A DNA stretch of 64,000 nt from Azonexus sp. Lineage in GTDB: Bacteria > Pseudomonadota > Gammaproteobacteria > Burkholderiales > Rhodocyclaceae. The notes beneath the pieces were generated by a model. It was not told the DNA's origin. It saw nothing but the letters and a program-made list of their open reading frames with translations, and ran no database searches. Shown in pieces: positions 36,401 through 46,429 of the stretch. Location of the stretch: NCBI RefSeq assembly GCF_030824335.1, contig NZ_JAVBXX010000010.1, forward strand, positions 62,001-126,000, given 5' to 3'. Each line of letters begins with the position of its first letter. The stretch's first letter is position 1. Position numbers and translations under genes: made by a program.

Positions 36401-39226
36401 ATGGAACTCGCCAAAGCCTTTGAACCCGCCGACATCGAACGCCGCTGGTATCCCGAGTGGGAAGCGCAAAATTACTTCGCGGCCGGGGTCGACCGCAGCA
36501 AAACGGATAATTTCTGCATCCAGCTGCCGCCGCCCAACGTCACCGGCACGCTGCACATGGGCCACGGTTTCAACCAGACGATCATGGACGCGCTCACCCG
36601 CTATTACCGGATGCGCGGCCACAACACGCTGTGGCAACCGGGCACCGACCACGCTGGCATCGCGACGCAGATCGTCGTCGAGCGCCAGCTCGATGCACAA
36701 GGCATCTCGCGCCACGATTTAGGCCGCGAGAAGTTCCTGGAAAAAGTCTGGGAATGGAAGGAATACTCCGGCAATACCATCACCAAGCAGATGCGCCGCA
36801 TGGGCACCAGCCCGGACTGGACGCGCGAACGCTTCACGATGGATGCCGGCCTCAACAAGGTCGTTACCGAAACCTTCGTCCGCCTGTTCAAGGAAGGCCT
36901 GATTTACCGCGGCAAGCGCCTGGTGAACTGGGATCCGAAGCTACACACGGCTGTTTCCGACCTCGAAGTGGTACAGGAAGAAGAAGACGGCTTCATGTGG
37001 CACATCCGCTACCCGCTGGCCGATGGCAGCGATAGCCTGGTGGTCGCCACGACGCGTCCGGAAACCATGCTTGGCGACACCGCCGTGATGGTCCATCCGG
37101 AAGACGAACGCTACAAGCACATGATCGGCAAGATGGTGAAGCTGCCGCTGACCGGGCGCGAAATCCCGATCATCGCCGACAGCTACGTCGATCTCGAATT
37201 CGGCACCGGCTGCGTCAAGGTCACGCCAGCGCATGACTTCAACGACTATGCGGTCGGCCAGCGCCACAAACTGCCGATGATTTCGATCCTGACGCTGGAT
37301 GCGAAGATCAACGAAAACGCGCCGGAAAAATATCGCGGGCTGGACCGTTTCGACGCACGCAAGGCCGTCGTCGCCGACCTCGAAACCCTCGGCATCCTGG
37401 AAAAAACCGACAAGCACAAACTCAAAGTGCCGCGAGGCGACCGGACCAATGTCGTCATCGAGCCGATGCTCACCGACCAGTGGTTCGTCGCGATGAGCAA
37501 GCCGGGCGACGACGGCAAGTCGATCACGGAAAAGGCGCTCGACGTCGTGCATTCCGGCGAGATCAAGTTCTATCCGGAAAACTGGGTCAATACCTACAAC
37601 CAGTGGCTGAACAACATCCAGGACTGGTGTATTTCCCGTCAGCTATGGTGGGGCCACCAGATTCCAGCCTGGTACGGCGACAACGGCGAAATTTTCGTCG
37701 CCCACAGCGAAGAAGAAGCCAAAGCTGAAGCTGCCAAACAGGGCTACACCGGCGCGCTGAGCCGTGACGAAGATGTCCTCGACACCTGGTTCTCGTCGGC
37801 GCTGTGGCCGTTCTCGACGCTGGACTGGACCGGCGACGAGGCGATTGATGCGGTCAACCCGCTGTTGCAGCAATATTTGCCGTCGTCAGTACTGGTCACC
37901 GGCTTCGACATCATCTTCTTCTGGGTCGCCCGCATGGTCATGATGACCAAGCAGATCACCGGCAAGATTCCGTTCAAGCACGTCTATGTGCACGGCCTGA
38001 TCCGCGACGGCGAAGGCCAGAAGATGTCGAAATCGAAGGGCAACGTACTCGACCCGATCGACCTGATCGACGGCATCGGCCTCGACGCGCTGGTCGAAAA
38101 GCGCACCACCGGCCTGATGAACCCGAAACAGGCGGAAAGCATCGCCAAGAAGACGAAGAAGGAATTCCCGGAAGGCATTGCCGCTTTCGGCACCGACGCG
38201 CTGCGCTTCACCTTCGCCTCGCTCGCTTCGCCCGGCCGCGACATCAAGTTCGACCTGAACCGCTGCGACGGTTACCGCAATTTCTGCAACAAGCTGTGGA
38301 ACGCTACGCGCTTCGTGCTGATGAACGTTGAAGGCCATGACCTGGCGCTCAACCACCAGCAGAACGGCGCAACCTGCGGCGGCTCTGCCCCACTCGAATT
38401 CTCCTTCGCCGACCGCTGGATCGTCAGCCAGTTGCAACGCGTCGAACAGGAAGTCGAGCGCCATTTCACCGACTACCGTTTCGACCTGATCGCCCAGGCC
38501 ATCTACAAGTTCGTCTGGGACGAGTTCTGTGACTGGTATCTGGAAATCGCCAAGGTCGAAATCCAGACCGGTAACGACGCGCAGCAGCGTGGCGCCCGCC
38601 GCACGCTGATCCGCACGCTGGAAGCCATCCTGCGTCTCGCCCATCCGCTGATTCCCTTCGTTACCGAAGAACTGTGGCAGACGGTGGCGCCGATTGCCGG
38701 GCGCAAGACGCACGACTCGATCATGCTCGCTGCCTACCCGCGCGCTGAAGAATTCAAGATCGATGCCGCCAGCGAGGCCAAGGTCGAACGCCTGAAGGCG
38801 CTGGCTTACGCCTGCCGCAACCTGCGCGGCGAAATGAACGTCTCGCCAGCCCTGCGCATGCCGCTGCTGGTCGCTGGCGGTGGTGACGAGATCGCCGAGT
38901 TCGCCCCCATCCTGCAAGCATTGGCCAAACTATCCGAAGTCCAGATCGTTGACGACATGCCGGCCGATGCGATGGCGCCGGTCGCCGTGGTCGGCGAAAC
39001 CCGCCTGATGCTCAAGGTCGAAATCGATGTTGCCGCGGAGAAAATTCGTCTGGCCAAGGAAATCGAAAAACTGGAAAAGCAGATTTCGATTGCCCAGGGC
39101 AAGCTGAACAACGAGGGCTTCGTCGCTCGCGCGCCAGCCGCCGTGATCGACCAGGAAAAACAGCGGGTAGCCGATTTCACGGCAACACTTGAGCAATTGA
39201 AACCGCAACTGGCCAAACTGGGTTAA
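36401..39226 (+). CDS. valS: Valyl-tRNA synthetase
   Basis: A 941-residue class I synthetase (E. coli 951). HMGH is at 52-55 ([13 protein letters not shown]), the KMSKS loop near residue 541 ([10 protein letters not shown]), the editing domain in between ([10 protein letters not shown]), and a C-terminal coiled-coil ([20 protein letters not shown]) that contacts tRNA. I chose the ATG at 36401 over an in-frame TTG ten codons upstream because the latter lies in the -10 box. Confidence 0.98.
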   Translation: MELAKAFEPADIERRWYPEWEAQNYFAAGVDRSKTDNFCIQLPPPNVTGTLHMGHGFNQTIMDALTRYYRMRGHNTLWQPGTDHAGIATQIVVERQLDAQGISRHDLGREKFLEKVWEWKEYSGNTITKQMRRMGTSPDWTRERFTMDAGLNKVVTETFVRLFKEGLIYRGKRLVNWDPKLHTAVSDLEVVQEEEDGFMWHIRYPLADGSDSLVVATTRPETMLGDTAVMVHPEDERYKHMIGKMVKLPLTGREIPIIADSYVDLEFGTGCVKVTPAHDFNDYAVGQRHKLPMISILTLDAKINENAPEKYRGLDRFDARKAVVADLETLGILEKTDKHKLKVPRGDRTNVVIEPMLTDQWFVAMSKPGDDGKSITEKALDVVHSGEIKFYPENWVNTYNQWLNNIQDWCISRQLWWGHQIPAWYGDNGEIFVAHSEEEAKAEAAKQGYTGALSRDEDVLDTWFSSALWPFSTLDWTGDEAIDAVNPLLQQYLPSSVLVTGFDIIFFWVARMVMMTKQITGKIPFKHVYVHGLIRDGEGQKMSKSKGNVLDPIDLIDGIGLDALVEKRTTGLMNPKQAESIAKKTKKEFPEGIAAFGTDALRFTFASLASPGRDIKFDLNRCDGYRNFCNKLWNATRFVLMNVEGHDLALNHQQNGATCGGSAPLEFSFADRWIVSQLQRVEQEVERHFTDYRFDLIAQAIYKFVWDEFCDWYLEIAKVEIQTGNDAQQRGARRTLIRTLEAILRLAHPLIPFVTEELWQTVAPIAGRKTHDSIMLAAYPRAEEFKIDAASEAKVERLKALAYACRNLRGEMNVSPALRMPLLVAGGGDEIAEFAPILQALAKLSEVQIVDDMPADAMAPVAVVGETRLMLKVEIDVAAEKIRLAKEIEKLEKQISIAQGKLNNEGFVARAPAAVIDQEKQRVADFTATLEQLKPQLAKLG

Positions 39227-39229
39227 ACG

Positions 39230-39730
39230 ATGAACGATCTGAATCAACGCATCTTCTCGTTCATGCGCGTTTTCGGCGGGATGATGTCGTTTTGCATCCT
39301 CGTCTGGATGTGGACCGTCGCCTTCATCATCGGCTGGCCCTATAGCAAAACCGACGTCTGGCAGCCGCACTTCCGACTGATCGCGGTTTGCGCCGAGCAG
39401 CAGCCCTGTGGCATCAATTACGGCGATCTGGCGGCAGCGCGGGCGGCAGGCAAGGCACAACTGCTGAAACCCGACGCCACCGGCGAGAGCGAACTGATGG
39501 AACCCGACACGCTGCTGCGCTGGTCGCTCCGGGACAACGGCGTCATTCAGACGCGCGTATCAAACTGGAGCATGCAGAACACCGTGCGCTACCGCATCGA
39601 AGGCGAAGGGGCCAATGCGGTCCCGGTGCTGCTGGAATACCAGGAAGTCGGTGCGAATCAGTTGTACTACGCGCTGGCGGCCGCGATATTCACCATGATC
39701 GGTTTGTATTTGCGCAAGTTGCGCAAATAA
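39230..39730 (+). CDS. Unrecognised membrane protein with two membrane segments
   Basis: A 166-residue protein I do not recognise. A membrane segment (about residues 14-37, GGMMSFCILVWMWTVAFIIG) is followed by a periplasmic domain of about 95 residues with two cysteines (VCAEQQPCG), then a second segment (about 145-162, ALAAAIFTMIGLYL) and a short basic tail. It starts 3 bases after the valS stop and so is cotranscribed with it. Confidence 0.7.
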   Translation: MNDLNQRIFSFMRVFGGMMSFCILVWMWTVAFIIGWPYSKTDVWQPHFRLIAVCAEQQPCGINYGDLAAARAAGKAQLLKPDATGESELMEPDTLLRWSLRDNGVIQTRVSNWSMQNTVRYRIEGEGANAVPVLLEYQEVGANQLYYALAAAIFTMIGLYLRKLRK

Positions 39731-39818
39731 GACGGCAAACAATGCCAAGTTTTTCAGGGAGCGAGCGTAAGGGTAATGGCTTGCGCCACGGGGCTGGCTT
39801 TGCGCACAGCATGAAGCA

Positions 39819-41162
39819 ATGCCCCGCTTCCTGATTTACTGCATCGTCTTCATCGAGGGTTTCTGCTCGCTCGGCGCAGAAATCATCGCCCTGCGCCGAC
39901 TGCTGCCACACATCGGCAGCTCGATCGTCGTCACTGCCCCGACCATCGCCTTGTTCCTGCTGGCACTGGCGCTGGGCTACGCTTCCGGCGGGCGCGTTGC
40001 AACCAATTACCCGGCCATCGTGGCGCGCAACTTCCTGATCGCCGCCCTGCTCGTTGCCTGCGGCCTGGCCGGCATCACCGTCGACTGGCTGTTCGCCCAT
40101 TTGCAACCGACGCTCATCGCCTACTGCGTATTCATCGGCGGCGTGCTCTGCCCGATTGCCTGGCTGCTCGGCCAGACCGTGCCGATCCTGACCAATCTGA
40201 TGAAACACGAGCGCACCGGGGAAGCGAGTGGCACCGCCCTGTACTGGTCGACACTGGGGTCGTTTCTCGGCTCGATCAGCCTGTCGCTGCTCGTCATGCA
40301 ATGGCTGGGGGTTTCTGCCGCCGTGATGATTTGTGCGCTGGGCTTGCTGCTCGGCACGCTGTTGCTGCACGGCAAAAAACCCTATGCGCTGGCTGGCAGC
40401 CTGGCGGTTGCCGTACTCGGCATCGCAACCAACCTGCAGCATGACGCCGTTGCCGACACCGCTTACGCCGAATACATTGTCGGCCCGGTCGAACTGGCGG
40501 GACAAGACAATCCGCGAGCCTTCTGGGTCAACAAATCGACGGCCTCGCTGATCGACGACAGCGAACCACCGAACTACACCCGTTACATCAAGCATCTGCG
40601 ACGGATTCTGCTCGATGAACTGGACTTTCGCGACAAGGACATCCTGGTGCTCGGCGCCGGCGGCTTCACGTTGTCGCATCGCGAAACACTGAATCGCTAC
40701 ACCTACGTGGACATCGACCCGGCGATTCGCGAGATCGCGGAAAAACATTTCCTGAAAGAAGCAGTTCACAGCGAATTCATCGTCGACGATGCCCGCCGTT
40801 TCGTCGCCAGCACGACACGCCGATTCGATGCCGTGGTGGTCGATGTCTTCAGTTCGCACACCGCCATTCCCGGTCATCTGGTGACCCGCGAATTCTGGAC
40901 CGACACCCGACGCACGCTGAAAGCCGACGGCGTGTTGCTGATCAACCTGATTCTCGATGGTCGCCTGGAAACGCCCTACGCCCGCAACATGCTGGCCAGC
41001 ATCGAGAGCGTCTACGGCCGCTGCGCCATCGAAGTCCTGCACAAGGGCAAGCCGCTGGCCAATGTCGAACTGACCTGCTTCGCCAGCAGCATCGCCGGTC
41101 CGACACAAATCTATCGTGATGAGAAAAATCCGGCCGATCTCGATCTGGCACGCTCGCGCTGA
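39819..41162 (+). CDS. Membrane-bound spermidine synthase-like protein
   Basis: A 447-residue protein. Residues 1-205 contain about six membrane segments (IEGFCSLGAEIIALRRLLPHI...). Residues 215-435 are a spermidine synthase-type Rossmann methyltransferase-like fold: VLGAGGFTLS (near 279), YVDIDPAIREIAEKHF, and FDAVVVDVFSSH in the catalytic position. This is the fused transporter-like/spermidine synthase layout. Whether it makes a polyamine is not certain: the GGGDG glycine motif of true spermidine synthases is GAGGF here. Confidence 0.8.
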   Translation: MPRFLIYCIVFIEGFCSLGAEIIALRRLLPHIGSSIVVTAPTIALFLLALALGYASGGRVATNYPAIVARNFLIAALLVACGLAGITVDWLFAHLQPTLIAYCVFIGGVLCPIAWLLGQTVPILTNLMKHERTGEASGTALYWSTLGSFLGSISLSLLVMQWLGVSAAVMICALGLLLGTLLLHGKKPYALAGSLAVAVLGIATNLQHDAVADTAYAEYIVGPVELAGQDNPRAFWVNKSTASLIDDSEPPNYTRYIKHLRRILLDELDFRDKDILVLGAGGFTLSHRETLNRYTYVDIDPAIREIAEKHFLKEAVHSEFIVDDARRFVASTTRRFDAVVVDVFSSHTAIPGHLVTREFWTDTRRTLKADGVLLINLILDGRLETPYARNMLASIESVYGRCAIEVLHKGKPLANVELTCFASSIAGPTQIYRDEKNPADLDLARSR

Positions 41163-41195
41163 GCGCAGCGTCGACTCGGCTGCTTAAACGACCAA

Positions 41196-42935
41196 TTAAT
41201 CGGTCAATCTGACGGGAATCAAGCCACGCAGCGCATTACCGACGAAAAAACCACCCTGCAGGTCGGTTGACCGCAGAATTGCCTCACGCGCCCGCCCAGT
41301 CTTGATCAACTCGGCGCGCAACACGCCCGGCAAGGCACCGCTGCTCAAGGGCGGCGTCAGCAGGAGTCCGTCGCGCTCGACAAACACGTTGCTGCGTGCG
41401 CCTTCGGCCACTTCCCCACGCTCGTTGAAGAAAACCACATCAAAAACGGCGGGGACGTCAGCCAAGGTTTGCAGCGCCGCATCGTAGATGGCTCTATCCG
41501 TCGTCTTGTGGCCGCGCAGCGGGTGGCGGAAATCGACAGGCGTATCGGCCAGACGCGCCAGACGGTGCGTTGCGGCTTCATCCGACAAGGGAAACGCCTG
41601 CACGACAAACGTGCCGTCATGCGCCAAAGCCAGACGCACGCGCCATAACCCGACCTCTGGTTGAGCCGCCAGCGCAGCCAGTACCGCCGCCTCATCAAGG
41701 GAAAACCCCAGCCAGGCCGCGGAATGGCGCAAACGCGCCAGATGACCGTCCAGCCTTGGATAAGAGCCGTTCTCACGGCGCAAAGTCTCGATCAACTGGA
41801 TGCCGGGATCAGCCTGGGTCAGGAAACGTGCCTTGGCCAGGCATTCCTGCCACTCGTCCGGCCCGCTCGAATCGGCAACCACTCCGCTGCCGATACCCAT
41901 CCGGCCTTGTCCATCCGGCGCAATTTCCAGGGTACGGATCGGCACGTTCAGACGAAAATCGCCATTTGGCGCCAGGTAGCCGAAGGCACCAGTGTACAAA
42001 CCGCGGGCCTGCCCCTCCAGTTCGCCAATGATCTGCATGGCGCGAATTTTTGGCGCACCGGTGATCGAACCGCAGGGAAACAGGGCCGACAATAATTCGC
42101 CGAAACTGCGGCCGGGAACGCGGGCCGACACCTCGGACACCATCTGCCAGACCGTCGGATAATCCTCGATCGCGAACAATCGACCGACTTCAACGCTACC
42201 GGTTTCGCTCACCCGTCCGAGATCGTTGCGCAGCAGATCAACGATCATCAGATTCTCGGCCCGGTCCTTCGCCGATTCGGCCAGCACGGCGGGGGCTAGT
42301 GAGCGCGGTGCGGTGCCCTTCATCGGACGTGTGGTCAGACGATCACCGGAACGCTCGATGAACAGTTCCGGCGACAGGGAAACAATGCCCTGCCGGGTAT
42401 CGCCAACGAAGCCACCGTAACGTACCGGTTGACGCTCACGCAGTCGGAGATAAAGATCCAGCGGCGAGCCGTAACAAGTGAATTCGAGCGGAAAGGTGAA
42501 ATTGACCTGATAGCAATCGCCGGCAGAAATCAGCGTTTTGATGCGGTCGACCGCAGAAAGATAGTCTTTTTCATCGATTGCACTGCGCACGCCACCAATG
42601 CCGGCAATATGCCCGGAAGCTTGCTGCGCCAGCCACGTTTGCGCCTCGTCGGCACTCAGATCAACGCGGGTCGCAAATTGCCAGAAACGCGCCAGCGGGC
42701 GTTCACCAGGCTGCCAGCCGGCAGGCGCCGACTTCGCTTCCAGCAAATAGCCCAATTCATAATCGATGGCAACGACGGTCCACAACGACGCATTCGCCAG
42801 GCGGGCCAGCGCGGCATCCAGACCTGGACGGTCGAATACCGTCAGGCAATCCTGAAAATCCTGAAAATACCAAGCGGCGGGTTCGCCCGGAAGCGCCCGC
42901 CGATCTTCAAAAAAAGCGATGAAATCCGGGTTTAT
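41196..42935 (-). CDS. pabB: Aminodeoxychorismate synthase component I fused to aminodeoxychorismate lyase
   Basis: A fused enzyme of about 579 residues that makes p-aminobenzoate for folate. The N-terminal two thirds are the chorismate-binding PabB domain (PMKGTAPR, CGSITGAPKIRAMQIIGELE, GIGSGVVADS); the C-terminal 200 residues are a PabC-like PLP-lyase (FNERGEVAEGARSNVF, GALPGVLR). The first TTG (42785) would cut about 50 residues that look like a normal PabB N-terminus (PDFIAFFEDRRALPGEP). The frame upstream has no ATG/GTG/TTG; the ATA at 42933-42935 overlaps the TAA stop of the tusA-like gene and is the likely start. The lyase activity would make a separate pabC unnecessary. Confidence 0.9.
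   Translation of the reverse strand: MNPDFIAFFEDRRALPGEPAAWYFQDFQDCLTVFDRPGLDAALARLANASLWTVVAIDYELGYLLEAKSAPAGWQPGERPLARFWQFATRVDLSADEAQTWLAQQASGHIAGIGGVRSAIDEKDYLSAVDRIKTLISAGDCYQVNFTFPLEFTCYGSPLDLYLRLRERQPVRYGGFVGDTRQGIVSLSPELFIERSGDRLTTRPMKGTAPRSLAPAVLAESAKDRAENLMIVDLLRNDLGRVSETGSVEVGRLFAIEDYPTVWQMVSEVSARVPGRSFGELLSALFPCGSITGAPKIRAMQIIGELEGQARGLYTGAFGYLAPNGDFRLNVPIRTLEIAPDGQGRMGIGSGVVADSSGPDEWQECLAKARFLTQADPGIQLIETLRRENGSYPRLDGHLARLRHSAAWLGFSLDEAAVLAALAAQPEVGLWRVRLALAHDGTFVVQAFPLSDEAATHRLARLADTPVDFRHPLRGHKTTDRAIYDAALQTLADVPAVFDVVFFNERGEVAEGARSNVFVERDGLLLTPPLSSGALPGVLRAELIKTGRAREAILRSTDLQGGFFVGNALRGLIPVRLTD
42542..42555. repeat. Full palindrome TGCGGTCGACCGCA inside pabB
   Basis: The complete 14-base palindrome lies in pabB coding sequence and is followed by GAAAG, matching the extended TTTCTGCGGTCGACC form on the minus strand. 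Confidence 0.65.
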
Positions 42936-43159
42936 TTGCGTTTCAGGTAGTACTCGAAAACCTTGTTTTCTTCCTGCTGCTGCAGCAATTCGTTACCGGT
43001 CTGCTTGGCAAATGCGGGGAAGTCCTTCAGGGAGCCCGGATCGGTCGCCTGCACGCGCAGTACTTGGCCAGATTCCATTTCAGCCAGCGTCTTCTTGGTC
43101 CGCAGGATGGGCAACGGGCAATTCAGCCCTTTAACGTCGAGTTCGCGATCAAATTCCAT
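42932..43159 (-). CDS. TusA-family sulfur carrier protein
   Basis: A 75-residue protein with the TusA motif NCPLPILRTKK: Cys in the CPxP position (near residue 14) carries persulfide. Fold: small two-layer alpha/beta. Family roles include tRNA thiolation, molybdenum cofactor and sulfur oxidation. It precedes pabB with overlapping stop and start. The genomic neighbourhood also holds moaC and soxYZ, but no direct link is shown. Confidence 0.9.
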   Translation of the reverse strand: MEFDRELDVKGLNCPLPILRTKKTLAEMESGQVLRVQATDPGSLKDFPAFAKQTGNELLQQQEENKVFEYYLKRK

Positions 43160-43204
43160 GGTCGTTTGGCAATGAAGTCAGGAGTCAAGCCGAGGATTCT
43201 AACC

Positions 43205-44665
43205 TCAATTGCGCCGCTCCTTGAGTTCTTCGAGTCTGAGGAGTTTGAGTTCGCGCAAGCGCGCATCGATAGCAGACATCTCGTAAAAATTGGCATCCCC
43301 CGCTTTTTGCGCCAGCAACAACTGCTCGATGGCCCCCGCTGTCATATTTTGCAAGGCAAAGACTTCGGCCAGCGCACGATGCTGCATCGCCCGCTGCCCC
43401 AAACCAGCGTAGCTTTCTGCACGCATCCGGTGAATGCGCAAATCCTCGGAACGGCTTTGCAACTGCAACTCGGCAAAACGCAAAGCCTCGCCAAACTGGC
43501 GCGCTTCGATCAGCGCACCACCGTAACCGTAGATCAGGGCCAGGTTGAGTGGGTAGCGCAACATGGCATCTTGGTAAATACGCAAACCTGCATCGGTCTT
43601 GCCTTGGACGATCCGGACATCTGCGGCCATGCGATCCAGGATCACCGACGATTGCCCCAAGGTGCGCGCGGCATCGATCTCACGCTGCGCCGCCGGCCAG
43701 TTCCGGTCACGATAATAGGCCTGAGCCAAACCATAACGAATGGCTGCCTCCGAAACGAATTTGCGTTCGTTCAGCAAGGTCGTGAAATCCTTGATGGCCT
43801 CAACCGGTCGTCCCAGCATGGCACGCAATTTGGCCCGTACCAAATGAAACTCCAGGCTGTCAGGCACCTGTTTGTAAGACAAGCCACGTTCGCGATTCTG
43901 CATGTCCGCCATACGCTCACCGCTCAGCGGATGGGTACGCAAATAGGCCGTGGCATTGTTTTCGTATAACCGCACGGCTTGTTGCAGCCGTACGAAAAAC
44001 TTGGCCATGCCGTGCTCGTCAAAGCCCGCCCGCCCGAGCATCTCGAAACCCAATCGATCCGACTCGCGTTCGAAGTCACGCGAATAAGCCAGTTGCGCCG
44101 AAATCGCCCCCGCCTGGGAGGTTGCAATCGCCGCGCTGGCGGCCTGCGGACTCGAGCGCGCGGCCAGCAAGCCCAGCCCCATCGCCACCATCGAAGCAAT
44201 CCCGATGCGCTTCGATTGGAATAACTGACGGGCAATGTGCCGCTGCGTTACATGTGATACCTCATGCGCCAGCACACCAGCCAACTCCGACTCACTCTGA
44301 GCCGCCAGAATGAGCCCGCTATGCACGCCGATATAACCGCCAGGCATCGCAAACGCATTGATACTCGGATCATTGAGCGCAAAAAACTCCAGGCCATAAC
44401 CCGGGTCACTGCTCACACCGCCCAAACGTCCGCCCAACTGATTGAGATAGAATTCGACGTCATAGTCATCGAGATAGCTCGCCTCGCGCTGGCGAATCTG
44501 GCGCATGATCTGCTGGCCGATTTTTTTCTCTGTCGTAATCGAAAAATCGTCGCTCGACACTTCACCGAGTTCCGGCAGATTCTGCGCGGCAACAGGCGGC
44601 GCGGCCAGCAAACAAGCCAGCAGAAGGGCAAGGGAGCGTTGGCTAAAACGTCTGAAAAAAGGCAT
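43205..44665 (-). CDS. bepA: Periplasmic M48 metalloprotease with TPR repeats, BepA type
   Basis: A 486-residue exported protein. The signal peptide (RSLALLLACLLAAPPVAAQ) is followed by an M48 peptidase domain with HEVSH (His near 134) and the third zinc ligand in FERESDRLG, and by a C-terminal TPR region (about 290-470). In E. coli BepA helps assemble or degrade LptD and other outer-membrane beta-barrels. It faces moaC divergently. The window also holds lptF and lptG, but not lptD. Confidence 0.9.
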   Translation of the reverse strand: MPFFRRFSQRSLALLLACLLAAPPVAAQNLPELGEVSSDDFSITTEKKIGQQIMRQIRQREASYLDDYDVEFYLNQLGGRLGGVSSDPGYGLEFFALNDPSINAFAMPGGYIGVHSGLILAAQSESELAGVLAHEVSHVTQRHIARQLFQSKRIGIASMVAMGLGLLAARSSPQAASAAIATSQAGAISAQLAYSRDFERESDRLGFEMLGRAGFDEHGMAKFFVRLQQAVRLYENNATAYLRTHPLSGERMADMQNRERGLSYKQVPDSLEFHLVRAKLRAMLGRPVEAIKDFTTLLNERKFVSEAAIRYGLAQAYYRDRNWPAAQREIDAARTLGQSSVILDRMAADVRIVQGKTDAGLRIYQDAMLRYPLNLALIYGYGGALIEARQFGEALRFAELQLQSRSEDLRIHRMRAESYAGLGQRAMQHRALAEVFALQNMTAGAIEQLLLAQKAGDANFYEMSAIDARLRELKLLRLEELKERRN

Positions 44666-44729
44666 GGTGCTATGATAGCGCAGTCATTTGACCGCCCACC
44701 GGGCACTTCGTAACCAAAAGTTAGCTATC

Positions 44730-45212
44730 GTGACCGACTCCCCCCTGACCCATTTCGATAACGCCGGCCAGGCCCATATGGTCGACGTCGGCGCAAAAAC
44801 CGAAACAGCCCGCATGGCCCGAGCCGCCGGCAGCATTTTCATGCAACCGGAGACCCTTGCCCTGATCTGCGAAGGCTCCTCCAAAAAAGGCGACGTCCTT
44901 GGTATTGCACGTATTGCCGCCATCCAGGCAGCCAAACGGACCGGCGATCTGATCCCGCTCTGCCACCCCATTGCCTTGACCCGCGTCGCGGCCGAATTCA
45001 CCATCGACCAGGCCAATCACGCCGTACATTGCACCGTCACAACGGAATGTTTTGGCCGGACCGGTGTCGAAATGGAAGCATTGACAGCCACCACGACCGG
45101 CCTGCTGACCATTTACGACATGTGCAAGGCTGTAGACCGTGGAATGCGCATTGACAACGTCCGCCTGATCGAAAAAGTGGGCGGAAAATCTGGCCACTGG
45201 CTAGGCCAATAA
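44730..45212 (+). CDS. moaC: Cyclic pyranopterin monophosphate synthase
   Basis: A 160-residue enzyme of molybdenum cofactor synthesis. [18 protein letters not shown], the LCHPIALT substrate loop and [26 protein letters not shown] are family motifs. The GTG at 44730 ([10 protein letters not shown]) is preferred over a TTG 14 codons upstream because the family core starts there. It lies before soxYZ on the same strand, 19 bases away. Confidence 0.95.
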   Translation: MTDSPLTHFDNAGQAHMVDVGAKTETARMARAAGSIFMQPETLALICEGSSKKGDVLGIARIAAIQAAKRTGDLIPLCHPIALTRVAAEFTIDQANHAVHCTVTTECFGRTGVEMEALTATTTGLLTIYDMCKAVDRGMRIDNVRLIEKVGGKSGHWLGQ

Positions 45213-45231
45213 ACCGGAACCCCGAACGACA

Positions 45232-45705
45232 ATGATGGAATTTCGCAGAAAACTACTGAAAGGCGGCACCTCACTTGCCCTGCTTGCCCCCCTGCTCGGC
45301 ACAGGACTACTGGCCCCGACCCGCGTTCTTGCCGCAGACTGGAAGCGTGATGCGTTCAGCGCACGCAATGCCAGCGATGCAATGAAACTGGCCGGGATCA
45401 CATCACCAATCGAATCCCGCGACATCGTAATCAATGCCCCGGAAATTGCCGAAAATGGCGCCAAGGTCGAACTGGAAATCACCAGCAACCTGGCCAATAC
45501 GCGCCGTCTCCTTGTATTTGCCGACAAGAATCCGATGCCACTATGCGCCGACCTTGACTTTTCAGGCGCCGCCCTGCCCTACGCCAAAGTACAACTGAAA
45601 ATGGCAGAAACCATGCGCGTTCGCGCCATTGCCAAAACGGCCGACGGCAAATCACATGTTGCCTATCGGGAAATCAAGGTCACCCTTGGCGGGTGCGGAG
45701 GCTGA
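45232..45705 (+). CDS. soxY: Sulfur-compound carrier SoxY
   Basis: A 157-residue exported protein with a twin-arginine-like signal (FRRKLLKGGTSLALLAPLL). The C-terminal carrier motif GGCGG is present, with the swinging cysteine to which thiosulfate is bound. It forms a dimer with SoxZ, encoded just downstream. No soxA, soxX, soxB or soxCD is in the window. Confidence 0.95.
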   Translation: MMEFRRKLLKGGTSLALLAPLLGTGLLAPTRVLAADWKRDAFSARNASDAMKLAGITSPIESRDIVINAPEIAENGAKVELEITSNLANTRRLLVFADKNPMPLCADLDFSGAALPYAKVQLKMAETMRVRAIAKTADGKSHVAYREIKVTLGGCGG

Positions 45706-45706
45706 C

Positions 45707-46018
45707 ATGACTGAAGCAATCAAGATACGCGCACAAATTCAGGGCGAAATTACCGACATACGCATCCTGATGCAGCATCCGATGGAAACCGGACAGCGGC
45801 GGGATGAAAATGGCAAGTCATTGCCGACCCACTTTATTCAGGTATTTACGGTGAAACACAACGGCCAGATCATCGTCGACGGTCAGTTGAACACATCGAT
45901 TTCGCGGAACCCGTTGTTCGCCTTCAAATCGAAAGGCATCCGGCCTGGCGACAAGCTGGCAGTTCATTGGACCGACAACACCGGCGCCCAGCGCCAGGAT
46001 GAAATCACGCTCACCTGA
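45707..46018 (+). CDS. soxZ: Sulfur-compound chelating protein SoxZ
   Basis: A 103-residue partner of SoxY. AIKIRAQIQGEITDIRILMQHPMETG and GDKLAVHWTDN match SoxZ. It has no signal peptide, as expected because it is exported together with SoxY by the Tat system. One base separates it from the soxY stop. A terminator follows. Confidence 0.95.
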   Translation: MTEAIKIRAQIQGEITDIRILMQHPMETGQRRDENGKSLPTHFIQVFTVKHNGQIIVDGQLNTSISRNPLFAFKSKGIRPGDKLAVHWTDNTGAQRQDEITLT

Positions 46019-46054
46019 GTTGCTTTGTCAGCAGGCAGCAGCCTGCTCAGACGT

Positions 46055-46087
46055 AAAAAAGCCCGCCTCATTCAAGGCGGGCTTTTT
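46055..46087. terminator. Bidirectional terminator between soxZ and the cold-shock gene
   Basis: AAAAAGCCCGCCT-CATTCA-AGGCGGGCTTTTT forms a long perfect stem flanked by A and T runs, between convergent genes. A smaller hairpin GCAGGC-AGCA-GCCTGC lies at 46031-46046. Confidence 0.88.
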
Positions 46088-46107
46088 GTCTTTCATCTAT
46101 CCGGGAG

Positions 46108-46311
46108 TCAGGGACGCTGGATATTGGAAGCCTGCTTGCCCTTTGGGCCTTGCACTACGTCGAAGGAGACTTTGTCGCCTTCCTTCAGGGTCTTGAAACC
46201 ACTCATGTTGATGGCGGAAAAATGAGCGAAGAGGTCTTCGCTGCCATCATCGGGCGTAATAAAACCAAAGCCCTTGGAATCATTGAACCACTTGACAGTA
46301 CCTAATGCCAT
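46108..46311 (-). CDS. Cold-shock protein, CspA family
   Basis: A 67-residue single OB-fold protein with both RNA-binding motifs: [10 protein letters not shown] (RNP1) and DLFAHFSAI (RNP2). It binds single-stranded nucleic acids. It has a promoter about 118 bases upstream and hence a long 5' leader, as is common in cspA genes. It is divergent from clpS-clpA, as cspD is in E. coli. Confidence 0.96.
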   Translation of the reverse strand: MALGTVKWFNDSKGFGFITPDDGSEDLFAHFSAINMSGFKTLKEGDKVSFDVVQGPKGKQASNIQRP

Positions 46312-46429
46312 ATTTAATACTTTCTTACAAAAAACTTACAAATTTCCGGGTCTCCCCGAGTCCCTGTTTGAACCCAACGCCCCGGCACGCATTGCGCCAT
46401 CGATGCAATTTAAATCCAAACACAGTGTT

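Noticed and set aside
37886-38917. A 343-codon open frame opposite valS
   Set aside because: Shadow of valS; no start signal and no domain.
39690-41108. A 472-codon open frame on the minus strand opposite the membrane spermidine synthase-like gene
   Set aside because: Low-complexity Gln/Asp/Arg-rich composition typical of a shadow frame; the plus-strand gene has clear membrane segments and a Rossmann fold.
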